Notes: generated from the letters alone by a model not told the origin. DNA of 64,000 nt from Phycisphaerales bacterium (GCA_022446795.1 JAKVBX010000020.1:1-64000); one strand, 5' to 3'; counted from the first letter of the stretch, positions 1 through 8,825 are shown. A program made the numbers and translations.

Positions 1-215
1 AGTTGCGTAACGTCAGCCCATATGTCTTCAGTGGCGCATTCCTGACACCACACCTTGAGATTCTTGGCATTATTGGGTTTCATCATCCACTTATGGCCAT
101 TTTTGCATTGCCATTTAAGCGGTGTGTATGAGTTGACATATTGATTAGATACACACTTGCCACCATGACGCTTGGCGATTGCTTGCATATCCTCAATAGT
201 CAGCTTCTTGGGCAA
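1..215 (-). CDS. Zinc-finger (treble-clef/zinc-ribbon repeat) protein, N-terminal part, cut by window edge
   Basis: An open frame of about 72 codons reads leftward off the window. It starts at a TTG at 215, the only plausible start, because the frame closes with a stop inside the preceding gene and has no ATG or GTG between. The protein begins PKKLTIEDMQAIAKRHGGKC and has the pattern C..., WQCKNGHKW, then CQEC. This matches the repeated zinc-binding module (DUF4379-like) found in phage and bacterial proteins, often next to endonuclease domains. Codon use is A/T-rich at third positions, unlike the rest of the window, which suggests transfer. What lies beyond the edge, further zinc modules or a nuclease, cannot be seen. 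Confidence 0.6.
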   Translation of the reverse strand, partial: MPKKLTIEDMQAIAKRHGGKCVSNQYVNSYTPLKWQCKNGHKWMMKPNNAKNLKVWCQECATEDIWADVTQ

Positions 216-240
216 TGTGGTATCCGGTGCTGATAGTGGA

Positions 241-735
241 TCACTTGTCCTGGCACGGGCCCCAGTCTTCGATCACGAACAGCAGGTCGTTGATCTCGGT
301 TGAACCGGACTTGTCCAGATCCGTGGCGCAGACCTTCTCGTTGGCGAGTTGGTTGATGAGAACTGTTGCATATGGCTCGCTGCTTCGTGCGTGAACAAGA
401 TCGGGATATCCATCTCCGTTCACATCTGCGGCATTCCAGTAATCAGGTTGGCCTGCAACATTTGTAGTGAAAACCTGCGTAAAGCCTTTGCCTGATTGAT
501 TGATCAGTACAGCGGCCCTGTAGTTGCCGCTAACTTGTTGAACAGCAACAAGGTCATCAAACCCATCTTGGTCAAAGTCAGCTGTATCAACTATTTCAAA
601 CACGTAAGGGTCTATATTCCATTCTTCAACAAGTGAATCGTCAAACACTGGCGCTCCGCTCCACGCACCAAACCCAACCGCGGCGGTCAGTCCCACTGCC
701 AGGCCTGCGATACCGGTAAGCACTGTCTTGTTCAT
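241..735 (-). CDS. Small secreted FG-GAP/VCBS-like protein with C-terminal EF-hand (dockerin-like) tail
   Basis: 164 residues from the ATG at 735, preceded by a GGGAGAGAAAG ribosome site. Longer frames upstream run into the hppD terminator. The N-terminus (MNKTVLTGIAGLAVGLTAAV) is a signal peptide. Two calcium-loop motifs of the FG-GAP type, DFDQDGFDDLV and DVNGDGYPDLV, suggest a fragment of a beta-propeller, far too short for a complete seven-blade one. The last residues form a single dockerin-like loop, DLDKSGSTEINDLLFVIEDW, flanked by two Cys that could form a disulfide. Base composition is lower in GC than neighbours, shared with the truncated gene downstream. Function unknown; likely exported. 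Confidence 0.75.
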   Translation of the reverse strand: MNKTVLTGIAGLAVGLTAAVGFGAWSGAPVFDDSLVEEWNIDPYVFEIVDTADFDQDGFDDLVAVQQVSGNYRAAVLINQSGKGFTQVFTTNVAGQPDYWNAADVNGDGYPDLVHARSSEPYATVLINQLANEKVCATDLDKSGSTEINDLLFVIEDWGPCQDK

Positions 736-792
736 GTCTTTCTCTCCCGTTGGCTGATTGAACCCCAGGCCTTTGCCTGCATCTCCCTTTCT

Positions 793-823
793 ACAACAAA
801 AGGCCTCCCCTTGGGGAGGCCTT
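793..823 (-). terminator. Rho-independent terminator after hppD
   Basis: An 11-bp perfect stem, AAGGCCTCCCC and GGGGAGGCCTT, with a 2-base spacer. On the minus strand it is followed by TTTTGTTG. It lies 45 bases past the hppD stop and separates hppD from the secreted-protein gene further left. Confidence 0.8.
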
Positions 824-867
824 GAGTGATTGCCTTGAATCAAGCGTGGGTGCCAGCCCAGTGGGGG

Positions 868-2061
868 CTACAGGTTCCCTCGCCGCTCCTGCTCCAGTTC
901 CAATGACTCGAACAGGGCCTTGAAGTTCCCCTTGCCGAATGACTGGCTGCCGCGGCGACAGATGATCTCGAAGAACAACGTCGGGCGGTCCTGCAATGGC
1001 ATGGTGAACAACTGGAGGAGATAGCCCTCGTCGTCGGCGTCCACCAGGATGCCCAGGTCCTTGATGCGGTCGTAGTCTTCCTTCACCGGGGTCTGGCCGT
1101 GATCCAGCAGGGTCTTCTCGATGCGATGCCAGACCGTCTCGTAGTAGGCGTCGGGGATCTGCAGGAAGTCAACGCCACGCTGTCGCAACGCGTTCACGGA
1201 ATGCAACGCATCGTTGGTGCGCAACGCCAGGTGCTGGACGCCCGGGGTCATGTCATGCCACTCCAGGTACTCCTGGATCTGGCTCTTGCGAAGACCCTCG
1301 GCCGGCTCGTTGATGGGCATCTTGATGAGGTTGTTGCCTGAGGCCATCACCTTGGACATCAGCGAGGAATGCTCGGTCGAGATGTCGTGGTCATCGAAGT
1401 GCTTGAACATCTTGAATTCCATGACGTTCTCGTACCACTCGACCCAGTGATTCATCTTGTTCTCTTCGACATTGCCCACGCAATGGTCGACGAACATCAG
1501 GCCACAGGGGTTCTTCTCGTTGAGATCATTGATGGCCAGGTGAGGCACCGGCTCGAAGCCCGGCTCCAGCAGGCCACCCTGGCGCAACGCCTTGTGGCTG
1601 TAGGCACCGGTACGACTGACGAAGGAATGGACGACGCGACCGTAGGTTCTGATGCCGGCGGTCGTGACGGTGCCATGTTCATCCGACATCGTGCGAGGTT
1701 CGTAGGCGCTCTCGCCGCCGTTCTTGATGGCCTGCTTCCAGGCCGTCTCAGCGTCTTCGACGGTAAAGGCGATGTCCTTGACGCCATCGCCATAGCTGCG
1801 GAGCTCTTCAGCAGCGGGGTCATCCTTGCTCAGGGGCGTCTCCAGCAGGAGGCGGATATTGCCCTGGGTGAGCAGGTAGCGACTGCGATCACGCGATCCG
1901 GTCGTGAGATCAGCTCGCTGGGAGATCGTGAAGCCGAAGTTGTAGGCATAGAAGAAGGCGGCCTGCTTGGCGTTGCCCACGAAGAAACGGACATGGTCCA
2001 CATCAACCAATGCCAAAGGGTCCGCCGCCACCTTGGGCGTGGACGTGTTCACGGTCGTCAT
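868..2061 (-). CDS. hppD: 4-hydroxyphenylpyruvate dioxygenase
   Basis: 397 residues, slightly longer than the usual 350-380. The enzyme converts 4-hydroxyphenylpyruvate to homogentisate in tyrosine breakdown, using Fe(II) and O2 in the cytoplasm. Two vicinal-oxygen-chelate halves are visible (about 20-165 and 188-370). The iron ligands of the family are present: His193 (FVDHCVGNV), His277 (GVQHLAL) and Glu365 (LFFEIICRR). The C-terminal gate helix GNFKALFESLELEQERRG is intact. The ATG at 2061 has AGGAG eight bases upstream. It stands alone, with no homogentisate dioxygenase beside it, so homogentisate may go to catabolism elsewhere or to tocopherol/pigment-type products. Confidence 0.95.
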   Translation of the reverse strand: MTTVNTSTPKVAADPLALVDVDHVRFFVGNAKQAAFFYAYNFGFTISQRADLTTGSRDRSRYLLTQGNIRLLLETPLSKDDPAAEELRSYGDGVKDIAFTVEDAETAWKQAIKNGGESAYEPRTMSDEHGTVTTAGIRTYGRVVHSFVSRTGAYSHKALRQGGLLEPGFEPVPHLAINDLNEKNPCGLMFVDHCVGNVEENKMNHWVEWYENVMEFKMFKHFDDHDISTEHSSLMSKVMASGNNLIKMPINEPAEGLRKSQIQEYLEWHDMTPGVQHLALRTNDALHSVNALRQRGVDFLQIPDAYYETVWHRIEKTLLDHGQTPVKEDYDRIKDLGILVDADDEGYLLQLFTMPLQDRPTLFFEIICRRGSQSFGKGNFKALFESLELEQERRGNL

Positions 2062-2158
2062 GTCAAGACTCCTAGGCTTCCGCTACGCCGGCGTCCTTGG
2101 AAAGGCGGGGGCGCAGGGAGATGACGAGTCCCTCCATGATAGCGGCCTGGGGGCCAAG

Positions 2159-2731
2159 TCAATAGCGAAGAACGGCATGAACCGGATGGGGTTCGACCCG
2201 CTTGGCCCCGTCCAGGCCTCGCAATTCGATCAGGACCGTGATCCCCACGAGTTCGCCGCCCAGATGCTCGATCAGTTTGCAGCCCGCTTCAAGGGTGCCG
2301 CCGGTGGCGATCAGGTCATCCACCATCAGGACCCGCTGGCCCGACATGATGGCGTCCGTGTGGATCTCCAGCGTGTCATGGCCATACTCGAGGTCGTAAT
2401 CCTGCCCGATCGTGTCCGCCGGCAACTTGCCCGCCTTGCGGATCGGGATGAAGCCGGCATTCAGGGCCCGGGCCAGGGCCGTCCCGAAGATGAAGCCACG
2501 GGACTCGGCACCCACCACCAGGTCGACCGCCGCGTCCCGGAAGGGATTGACCATCAACTCCACCGCCAGGGAGAGACCCGCCGGGTCCCGCAGCAGGGGG
2601 GTGATGTCGCGGAAGGTGATGCCCTCGGCGGGGTAGTCGGGAACGTCACGAACCAGGGAACGGAGCCGATCAAGCATGGGTTGCCCCTCCAGGGAGACGC
2701 TCGGGGACGGGATGGATGTGCTGACGCTCAT
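2159..2731 (-). CDS. apt: Adenine phosphoribosyltransferase
   Basis: 190 residues from the ATG at 2731, chosen because GGAGGGGG lies just upstream and because the longer start at 2785 would run into the divergent groES-like gene. Makes AMP from adenine and PRPP for purine salvage. The PRPP-binding loop VLMVDDLIATGGT is at 134-146. The family N-terminal signature PDYPAEGITFRDITPLL is at 31-47 and ESRGFIFG at 76-83. The first 18 residues are Ser/Pro-rich and may be dispensable; an internal ATG at residue 19 would give the more usual 172-residue enzyme. Single gene, divergent from the operon to its right. Confidence 0.93.
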   Translation of the reverse strand: MSVSTSIPSPSVSLEGQPMLDRLRSLVRDVPDYPAEGITFRDITPLLRDPAGLSLAVELMVNPFRDAAVDLVVGAESRGFIFGTALARALNAGFIPIRKAGKLPADTIGQDYDLEYGHDTLEIHTDAIMSGQRVLMVDDLIATGGTLEAGCKLIEHLGGELVGITVLIELRGLDGAKRVEPHPVHAVLRY

Positions 2732-2794
2732 GGGAGCCCCCTCCGGGGTCTGATCGGGACCATCACCGGGTCCCGGGGGTATCATGACCCGCTT

Positions 2795-3115
2795 ATGACG
2801 TCCTCACGGTCAAGCGTCAAGTCCATCGAGGTGGTGGAGCCCCTCGGCAACCGGGTCCTGATCCGCAAGGATGAGGCCCGCAAGGTTACCAAGGTCGGAA
2901 TCCACCTTCCCGACAAGATGGAGATTCCGACCATTACCGGCCGGATCGTCGCCATCAGTGCACAAGTTGCCCACGACGACGACTACCCCATCGAGCAGTA
3001 CGACAAGGTGCTTTTCAACCCCACCCGGGGGGTCCCGGTGGATTTCGAGGGCGACAACAGGCTGTTCGTCATCCCCGTGGAGGACGTCGTCGCCGTCTTC
3101 CGCAAGGAAGACTGA
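2795..3115 (+). CDS. GroES-like co-chaperonin
   Basis: 106 residues. The Cpn10 fold is recognisable from VEPLGNRVLIRKDEARKVT near the start, a mobile-loop region (about 34-46), GRIVAIS and the closing strand NRLFVIPVEDVVAVF. An upstream ATG at 2784 stops after four codons, so 2795 is the start. Co-chaperonins cap GroEL rings, but no groEL is nearby. Instead the stop is two bases before aroA, so the two are probably cotranslated. Planctomycetes carry several divergent groES copies, and this looks like one of the stand-alone copies rather than the housekeeping one. Partner and client are unknown. Confidence 0.8.
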   Translation: MTSSRSSVKSIEVVEPLGNRVLIRKDEARKVTKVGIHLPDKMEIPTITGRIVAISAQVAHDDDYPIEQYDKVLFNPTRGVPVDFEGDNRLFVIPVEDVVAVFRKED

Positions 3116-3117
3116 TC

Positions 3118-4455
3118 GTGGCCGTGGATGCCAACTCCAGGCCCGTGAAGGCGCTGGCCGGTCCCGTCTCGGCGGAGGTCCGCGTCCCGGGCTCCAAGAG
3201 CCTCTCCAATCGAGCCATCGTGCTGGCCGGACTCGCCCGCGGTCACTCCACGCTGGACGGTGTCCTCCGCTCGGATGACACCGATGCCACCATGGAAGCC
3301 CTGCGGACACTCGGGTCCGAGGTCCGCATCGATGGTGACACCGCCCACGTCTCGGGCATCGAGGCGTTCCAGCCGGACCTGGGCACCATCGACCTGGGCG
3401 CGGGCGGAACACCCGCGCGATTCATGCTCGCCGTGGCCAGCTTTACCGAAGCGCCCGTCGTGCTCGACGGCACGCCGCGACTGCGCGAGCGCCCCATGGG
3501 CGGACTCATCGAGATGCTCGAAACCCTCGGTGCCAGGATCGAACCACTGGGCCGACCGGGGCACCTGCCCGTTCGTGTTCACCCGGGGGCCATGACGGGC
3601 GGCACGCTTCGGGTCTCACCGCAGGAGTCCAGCCAGTTCATCTCGGCCATCCTGCTCATCGCCGCACGATTGCCCGGCGGCATCGAACTGTCCTTCGATG
3701 GCCCGCCCACCAGCGAGCCCTACATTCGATTGACCGTCTCGGAACTGCGGGCCTGGGGAATCGATGTGCAGGCCATCGAGGATGCCCAGGGCAGGCTCTC
3801 CTGCGTGGTGGTTCACGAGGGGGTCATCGAAGCGCGAACGCGACGCATTCCCGCGGATGCCTCGTCCGCCCTGTACTGGGCCGCACTGGCAACGATCTAC
3901 CCACGCTCGCGGATCGAACTCCCCGGGCTCGATCCCAGCGATGGACAACCCGATCACCAGGCCATCGCGGCCCTCGGACGCATCGGATTGAAACTGGAAC
4001 AGACGGGTGATCGTGTCGTGTGCCGGGCCAGCGAGGCGCACCGCGGATGGGGTGACCTGGATGCCTCGGGATTTCCCGATGGCGCCATGGCACTGGCGGT
4101 CGTGGCCTCGTGCGCCCAGGAGCCGACCCGGCTGACGGGACTGCACACGCTTCGCATCAAGGAATGCGATCGCGTCGAGGCGCTTCACGCGGAACTCGCC
4201 CGCATCGGCGCCGACGTCCAGGTGGACGGCGATGACCTGGTGCTCCGGCCACCATCGGACAGCCATCCCACCGCGATCCCGGCCCAGATCAGGACCTATG
4301 ACGACCACCGCATGGCGATGGCCTTCGCCATCCTGGGCCTGCGACGGGGAATGCTGTCCATCGAGGACCCCGCCTGCGTGGCCAAGAGCTACCCCGGCTT
4401 CTGGAATGACCTCGACCGGGTAGAGGCCGCCGCCCGGAAAGGCGATACTCGGTAA
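3118..4455 (+). CDS. aroA: 3-phosphoshikimate 1-carboxyvinyltransferase (EPSP synthase)
   Basis: 445 residues, the normal size. Joins PEP to shikimate-3-phosphate in the sixth step of chorismate synthesis. Motifs: PGSKSLSNRA (24-33, substrate-binding Lys and Ser), GAGGTPARF (94-102, the PEP-binding loop), RERPMGGL (123-130), RIKECDRVEAL and DDHRMAMAFA near the C-terminus. The GTG start at 3118 has AAGGAAG overlapping the end of the groES-like gene, so translation is probably coupled. The ABC exporter gene follows after 5 bases, suggesting one transcript. No other aro gene is present in the window. Confidence 0.95.
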   Translation: MAVDANSRPVKALAGPVSAEVRVPGSKSLSNRAIVLAGLARGHSTLDGVLRSDDTDATMEALRTLGSEVRIDGDTAHVSGIEAFQPDLGTIDLGAGGTPARFMLAVASFTEAPVVLDGTPRLRERPMGGLIEMLETLGARIEPLGRPGHLPVRVHPGAMTGGTLRVSPQESSQFISAILLIAARLPGGIELSFDGPPTSEPYIRLTVSELRAWGIDVQAIEDAQGRLSCVVVHEGVIEARTRRIPADASSALYWAALATIYPRSRIELPGLDPSDGQPDHQAIAALGRIGLKLEQTGDRVVCRASEAHRGWGDLDASGFPDGAMALAVVASCAQEPTRLTGLHTLRIKECDRVEALHAELARIGADVQVDGDDLVLRPPSDSHPTAIPAQIRTYDDHRMAMAFAILGLRRGMLSIEDPACVAKSYPGFWNDLDRVEAAARKGDTR

Positions 4456-4460
4456 CACCC

Positions 4461-6287
4461 ATGACTGACTTCTGGCATTTCGTGAAGATCATGGCAGCTC
4501 GACGCCTGGCCACCGGCCTGTCGTTGCTCTTCGCCGTCATCTCCGCCTTCGGCCTGGGCGTGGGCCTGCTGAGTCTCGGGCCGATCCTGGCGCAGGTGCT
4601 CGACCCGGAGAAGGGGCGATCGCTGCAGGCCATGGCCGAGGAAGTCAATGCCGCCGATGGGTTCTGGCACGTGCCCGAGTGGATCGTGGTCAACCTGCCC
4701 ACGGATCTCTTCGATGGCGTCCTGCTCATCGTCGTGTTCCTGACGATCCTGACCGTGCTCGGGGCCACCGCCAACTTCCTTCACCAGTACCTGAGCCAGA
4801 CGCTCGCCACCCGGACCGTGGCCGATGTCCGCGACCAGTTGTTCCAGCGTGTCCTCACGCTGCCACTGGGTCGCGTGGTGACGAAGGGGCCATCGGAGTT
4901 CATCGCTCGACTCGTTCGCGATGCCGAGGGACTGCAGGCCGGACTGGTCGCCGTGCTGGGCAAGTCGGTGGCCCAGATCACCAAGGGTGTCGCCGCCCTG
5001 ATCGTCGCCATCGTGTTCGACTGGAAGATCGTCATCGCCGCAATCGTCGTGGGGCCGCTGTTGGCCGTCATCCTTCGTGGGCTGGCCAAGCACGTCCGCC
5101 GCGGGTTCCGGGGATCACTCGAAGCGCAGCAGGATCTCCTCAAGCAATCCACCGAGACGCTCCAGGGCCTTCGAGCCGTGAAGTCCAATACGGCCGAGGA
5201 TCGTTGCCTGGATCGATTCCAGCAGATGAACCAGGAAGTCGTCCGCAACGAACTCCGCATGCGGACCGCCCGGGCCGTGAGCAGCCCCGTGGTGGAAACG
5301 CTGGCGATCCTCGTGCTGGCCGGGCTGGCCCTGCTGGCAGCCAAGGGCATCATCAAGGGCGACCTGCCTTTCGATCGCTTCCTGTTGTCGCTGGGATCAC
5401 TCGCGGTCGCCGGCGCCTCATTCCGTCCCCTCGCGGGCATCATCAACGAGATCAGCGCCGCGGGCGCACCGGCTTCGCGGCTGCGGGAAGTTCTCGATGA
5501 ACAACCCGAGGATGATCGAGCCGGATGTCCGGAACTTCCGCCGCACGCCACCAGCATCGCCTTCGAGGAGGTGTGCTTCGCGTACCCGGGCGCCGATCAC
5601 CCGGCCCTGGTCAACGTCACCATGGAACTCAACCGGGGCGAACGCATCGCCGTGGTGGGGCCCAATGGCTCAGGCAAGACGACGCTGCTGAGCATGCTTC
5701 CACGCCTGCTGCTGCCGGACTCGGGCCGAATCCTCATCGATGGACACGACATTGCCAACGTGACACTGCACAGCCTGCGAGAGCAGATCGGTGTCGTCAC
5801 GCAGGAGACCTTCATTACCCAGGGCACCGTGGCGGAGAACATCGCCTTCGGAGTCAGCACGGCAACGCCCGATCGCATCCGCGAAGCGGCGGCGTTGGCG
5901 CATGCCGACGGGTTCATTGATCGGATGCCGCAGGGATACGAGACCAGCGTCGCCGAGCAGGGGGCTTCGCTCTCTGGTGGACAGCGCCAGCGCATCGCCA
6001 TCGCCCGTGCCCTGCTGCGGGAGCCGACGATCCTGGTGCTGGATGAAGCCACCAGCCAGATCGACTCGGAATCGGAAGCCGCCATCGCCGACACGATTCG
6101 CCAGGTCACGGGCCAGTGCACCGTGCTGGTCATCGCGCATCGCCTGGCAACCGTGCTGGACTGCCATCGCATCGTCGTGATGGACCAGGGACGCGTGATC
6201 GACGAGGGCACGCATGATGAACTGCTCTCATCGTGTCCGCTCTATGCCCGCCTGACTGAAACCCAACTGCTTCCCAGCGGCGCATGA
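4461..6287 (+). CDS. ABC exporter, fused membrane and ATPase domains (MsbA/LipidA-type)
   Basis: 608 residues. An N-terminal six-helix exporter domain (about 1-330) is fused to a nucleotide-binding domain. Walker A GPNGSGKTT begins near 400, the signature LSGGQRQR near 504, and Walker B ILVLDEAT near 525, followed by a conserved His in VLVIAHRLAT. All catalytic motifs are intact, so a homodimer should be active at the inner membrane. Family members flip lipids such as lipid A or export peptides and drugs; the substrate is not determined here. The stop overlaps the start of the next gene by four bases (ATGA), tying it to an importer-type permease, an unusual pairing. Confidence 0.9.
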   Translation: MTDFWHFVKIMAARRLATGLSLLFAVISAFGLGVGLLSLGPILAQVLDPEKGRSLQAMAEEVNAADGFWHVPEWIVVNLPTDLFDGVLLIVVFLTILTVLGATANFLHQYLSQTLATRTVADVRDQLFQRVLTLPLGRVVTKGPSEFIARLVRDAEGLQAGLVAVLGKSVAQITKGVAALIVAIVFDWKIVIAAIVVGPLLAVILRGLAKHVRRGFRGSLEAQQDLLKQSTETLQGLRAVKSNTAEDRCLDRFQQMNQEVVRNELRMRTARAVSSPVVETLAILVLAGLALLAAKGIIKGDLPFDRFLLSLGSLAVAGASFRPLAGIINEISAAGAPASRLREVLDEQPEDDRAGCPELPPHATSIAFEEVCFAYPGADHPALVNVTMELNRGERIAVVGPNGSGKTTLLSMLPRLLLPDSGRILIDGHDIANVTLHSLREQIGVVTQETFITQGTVAENIAFGVSTATPDRIREAAALAHADGFIDRMPQGYETSVAEQGASLSGGQRQRIAIARALLREPTILVLDEATSQIDSESEAAIADTIRQVTGQCTVLVIAHRLATVLDCHRIVVMDQGRVIDEGTHDELLSSCPLYARLTETQLLPSGA

Positions 6288-7315
6288 GCATGCTGGCGGC
6301 GTCCATCCCGGCCAGTGCTCGCGCGGCGCGACGACGATGGTGGCCCCTGGTCATCCTGGCCGTGCTGGCGGCGGCCGTCTGCATCCTTCGGTATGCCATT
6401 GATCGAGCACCCGGTGGCAGTGTTTCACTGGCCTGGCCGGAACCGGCCTGGGCGGGATTCCGACGGACGGCGATCTTCACCGGCGTGATCGTCGGCGGGG
6501 GATTGGGACTCGCCGGGGCATTGCTCCAGACGTTGCTGCGCAATCCACTGGCTTCGCCCTACCTGCTTGGCGTCAGTTCCGGCGCCGGGCTTGGTGTCAT
6601 GGCCGCCATGGCGATCGCCGCCTCGGCTGGCATGGCCTCGGCCGGCAGCGTCGACTGGTCGATCCCGGCCATGCTTGGCGCCGTGGCCGCCCTGGCCATC
6701 GTGCTGTCCCTGGGCCGACGAAACGGCTGGCCCGATCCGGTGACCGTGCTGCTGACGGGGGTCGTGGTGGCCACCATCGCCGCGGGGGGCATGATGCTGT
6801 TGCAGCACCTGGTGCCCATGGATGTTCGTGGCCGCTTCCTGACGTGGATGATGGGAACGCTTCCCGAGATCGCCTCGACCTGGCAGTTGATCCTGGCGGG
6901 CACCGTGGTGGCCGGTGGCATCGTGGTCGCCATGCTGCTGTGTCGCTGGCTGGATACCTCGATGCTGGGCGACGATGAAGCCATCGCACTGGGTGTTCCC
7001 ATCGGACCGATGCGACTGGTGCTGCTGGTCGTGGCGGGAATGGTGACGGCGGTGACGGTTTCGCTGGCGGGCCCCATCGGCTTCGTCGGTCTCATCGCAC
7101 CGCACGCGGCGCGACGCGTGGTGGGCCATCATCACGCCAGCAGTGTGCCCGCGGCCGTGTTGTGTGGTGTCATTCTCATCGTCGGCGCCGATGCGGCTCG
7201 ACAGGCCATCGACCTGGGAACGGGACGACTGCCCATCGGTGTCCTGACCATCCTGGCCGGCGGACCGCTTTTCCTCTGGCTGCTTCGACGTGAGGTGCGT
7301 GGCCTTGGACATTGA
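6284..7315 (+). CDS. FecCD-type ABC importer permease (iron-siderophore/cobalamin/haem family)
   Basis: 343 residues, very hydrophobic, with about nine to ten transmembrane helices, the usual size for FecD/BtuC. The family signature LGGALLQTLLRNPLASPYLLG is present in the form AGALLQTLLRNPLASP, and GPIGFVGLIAPHAAR is the conserved cytoplasmic coupling helix that docks on the ATPase. It overlaps the upstream exporter by four bases and the downstream ATPase by up to 26. No periplasmic binding protein or TonB receptor gene lies in the cluster, so the substrate (Fe-siderophore, haem or corrinoid) cannot be assigned. Confidence 0.9.
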   Translation: MSMLAASIPASARAARRRWWPLVILAVLAAAVCILRYAIDRAPGGSVSLAWPEPAWAGFRRTAIFTGVIVGGGLGLAGALLQTLLRNPLASPYLLGVSSGAGLGVMAAMAIAASAGMASAGSVDWSIPAMLGAVAALAIVLSLGRRNGWPDPVTVLLTGVVVATIAAGGMMLLQHLVPMDVRGRFLTWMMGTLPEIASTWQLILAGTVVAGGIVVAMLLCRWLDTSMLGDDEAIALGVPIGPMRLVLLVVAGMVTAVTVSLAGPIGFVGLIAPHAARRVVGHHHASSVPAAVLCGVILIVGADAARQAIDLGTGRLPIGVLTILAGGPLFLWLLRREVRGLGH

Positions 7316-8057
7316 TCGCATCACCATCCGGATGGGGGGCCGAGCCGTGCTGGAGGACATCAGCGCGCAGGCGAAGCCCGGGTGCATCACCGCCGTGCTG
7401 GGTCCCAACGCCACCGGCAAGACGACCTTGCTGCGCACGATCGCGGGATTGCTGCGACCAAGCAGTGGTCATGTTCACCTGGACGGTGAGGATGTCCATG
7501 CGATGCGCATCCGGGATCGCGCCAGGCGAATCGGGATCGTTCCGCAACGCTTCCGGCCGGACGTGCCCTTCACGGTGACCGACATCGTGGCGATGGGATT
7601 GAACGGCGCCACCGGGGGTCGGCACCAGCAGGCCCTGGCCGAGGCCATCGAGACCTGTGAACTGGGGGACCTGGCGAATCGCGCCTTCCCCGGGTTGTCG
7701 GTCGGGCAGCAGCAGCGAGTGGTCATCGCCCGCACGCTGGTCCAGATCGAATCGCCGGGCGTGCTCGTGCTCGATGAACCACTGGCGCCCCTGGATCTCC
7801 GCCATGCGGGGGCCATCCTGGAGATCCTGCGGAAACGGGCCGCGGCCGGTGACACGATCATCATGTCCCTGCATGACCTGGGCCTGGCCTCATCCGGCTG
7901 CGACGACGCCTGGCTGCTGCGGGAGGGTCGGCTGGAAGCAGCGGGCCCGCCCGGGGAGGTTCTCACCGAGGAACGCCTCCAGTGGGTCTACGGAGCCGCC
8001 TTTGAACGTCTGCAACGCCGCGACGGGCGGGAGTGGATCGTTCCCGCAGACTGTTGA
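7290..8057 (+). CDS. FecE/BtuD-type ABC importer ATPase
   Basis: 255 residues from a GTG at 7290; a second GTG at 7299 (giving MALDIDRITIRMGG) is equally plausible and has GAGG close by. Walker A GPNATGKTT at 38-46, a signature in the variant form LSVGQQQR instead of LSGGQ, and Walker B VLVLDEP are visible. It powers the adjoining FecCD permease. Size and the D-loop/His region (IMSLHDLGLA) fit the siderophore-type subfamily. The reading frame overlaps the permease gene, so the two are translationally coupled. Last gene of the 2795-8057 run. Confidence 0.9.
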   Translation: MRCVALDIDRITIRMGGRAVLEDISAQAKPGCITAVLGPNATGKTTLLRTIAGLLRPSSGHVHLDGEDVHAMRIRDRARRIGIVPQRFRPDVPFTVTDIVAMGLNGATGGRHQQALAEAIETCELGDLANRAFPGLSVGQQQRVVIARTLVQIESPGVLVLDEPLAPLDLRHAGAILEILRKRAAAGDTIIMSLHDLGLASSGCDDAWLLREGRLEAAGPPGEVLTEERLQWVYGAAFERLQRRDGREWIVPADC

Positions 8058-8093
8058 GCCCAGCGGGGCAGGTGGCCGGAGTACACTGTCGGC

Positions 8094-8825
8094 ATGGGCG
8101 TCTGGGAAATCATGGTCGCGCTGATCGGTGGCACGTGGTACATCGTGAGCGCCATCTCCGCGGCCAAGGAAAAGAAGAAGAAGCAGGAGAAACGCCGCCA
8201 GGCATTGGCTGGCGAGAAGGTTGATACGCCTGCCTTCACCGCCGAAAAGCCAAAGAGCCCGGAGGCTCCCGAGATCAAGGAAGCGGATACGGGCCTGCGT
8301 CGACCGACCGAAGCCACGGCCTCGGTCATGGAAACCCCTGCGATCAGGGGCGCCGCCAAGGGAATCAAGACCGCGTCCGAGAAGACGATCAGGGCAACCG
8401 GGGCCCAGGATGCCAAGGCCCTCAAGGATGCCCGCAAGGCCATCCTCCAGGCGATGCGCAAGGAGATGGGCCTGCCGGAGCCGTCCACTCCCAAGCGGGC
8501 CGCCCAGACGACGGTCCAGCCACCCAGGCCGGTGGCACCCGCGGTCACCCAGACCGCACCGCTTCCAGTCCCATCGGCACCGCAGGCCGAGCCGGCCCTG
8601 GAACCTCGTCGCCGCCGTCGAGCCAGTCGCGAGAGCAGCCCGGCTCAGGCCCAGCCAGCACCGCGGAGGCGGGTCCGCAGGCGTCAGCCGGTCAGTCCCA
8701 GTCCGATCTCCGGCCGAAGCCTCAGGGAGCTTCTCCGCAATCGAAGCAGCCTCCAGCAGGCCATCGTGCTCACCGAGGTCATTGCCAAGCCCGTAAGCAT
8801 GCGTGAGGACCACCTCGGGAGCTGA
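8094..8825 (+). CDS. Hypothetical membrane-anchored protein, Lys-rich then Pro/Arg-rich
   Basis: 243 residues. One N-terminal helix (VWEIMVALIGGTWYIVSAIS) likely anchors it in the inner membrane. It is followed by a basic stretch AAKEKKKKQEKRR, which predicts the rest to be cytoplasmic. The middle is low-complexity, rich in Ala, Pro and Lys. The C-terminus (SLRELLRNRSSLQQAIVLTEVI) is helical and better ordered, and could be an interaction element. No known domain was recognised. It starts 36 bases after the ABC ATPase but has only a weak ribosome site, so its place in that operon is uncertain. Confidence 0.65.
   Translation: MGVWEIMVALIGGTWYIVSAISAAKEKKKKQEKRRQALAGEKVDTPAFTAEKPKSPEAPEIKEADTGLRRPTEATASVMETPAIRGAAKGIKTASEKTIRATGAQDAKALKDARKAILQAMRKEMGLPEPSTPKRAAQTTVQPPRPVAPAVTQTAPLPVPSAPQAEPALEPRRRRRASRESSPAQAQPAPRRRVRRRQPVSPSPISGRSLRELLRNRSSLQQAIVLTEVIAKPVSMREDHLGS

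Noticed and set aside
133-158. TTGACA followed by an A/T-rich stretch resembling a plus-strand promoter
   Set aside because: It lies inside the zinc-finger coding frame, the spacing to a -10-like box is wrong, and no plus-strand gene follows.
1967-2794. Extension of the GroES-like frame far to the left over apt and hppD
   Set aside because: The extension is opposite two well-supported genes and has no similarity; the GroES fold starts at the ATG at 2795.
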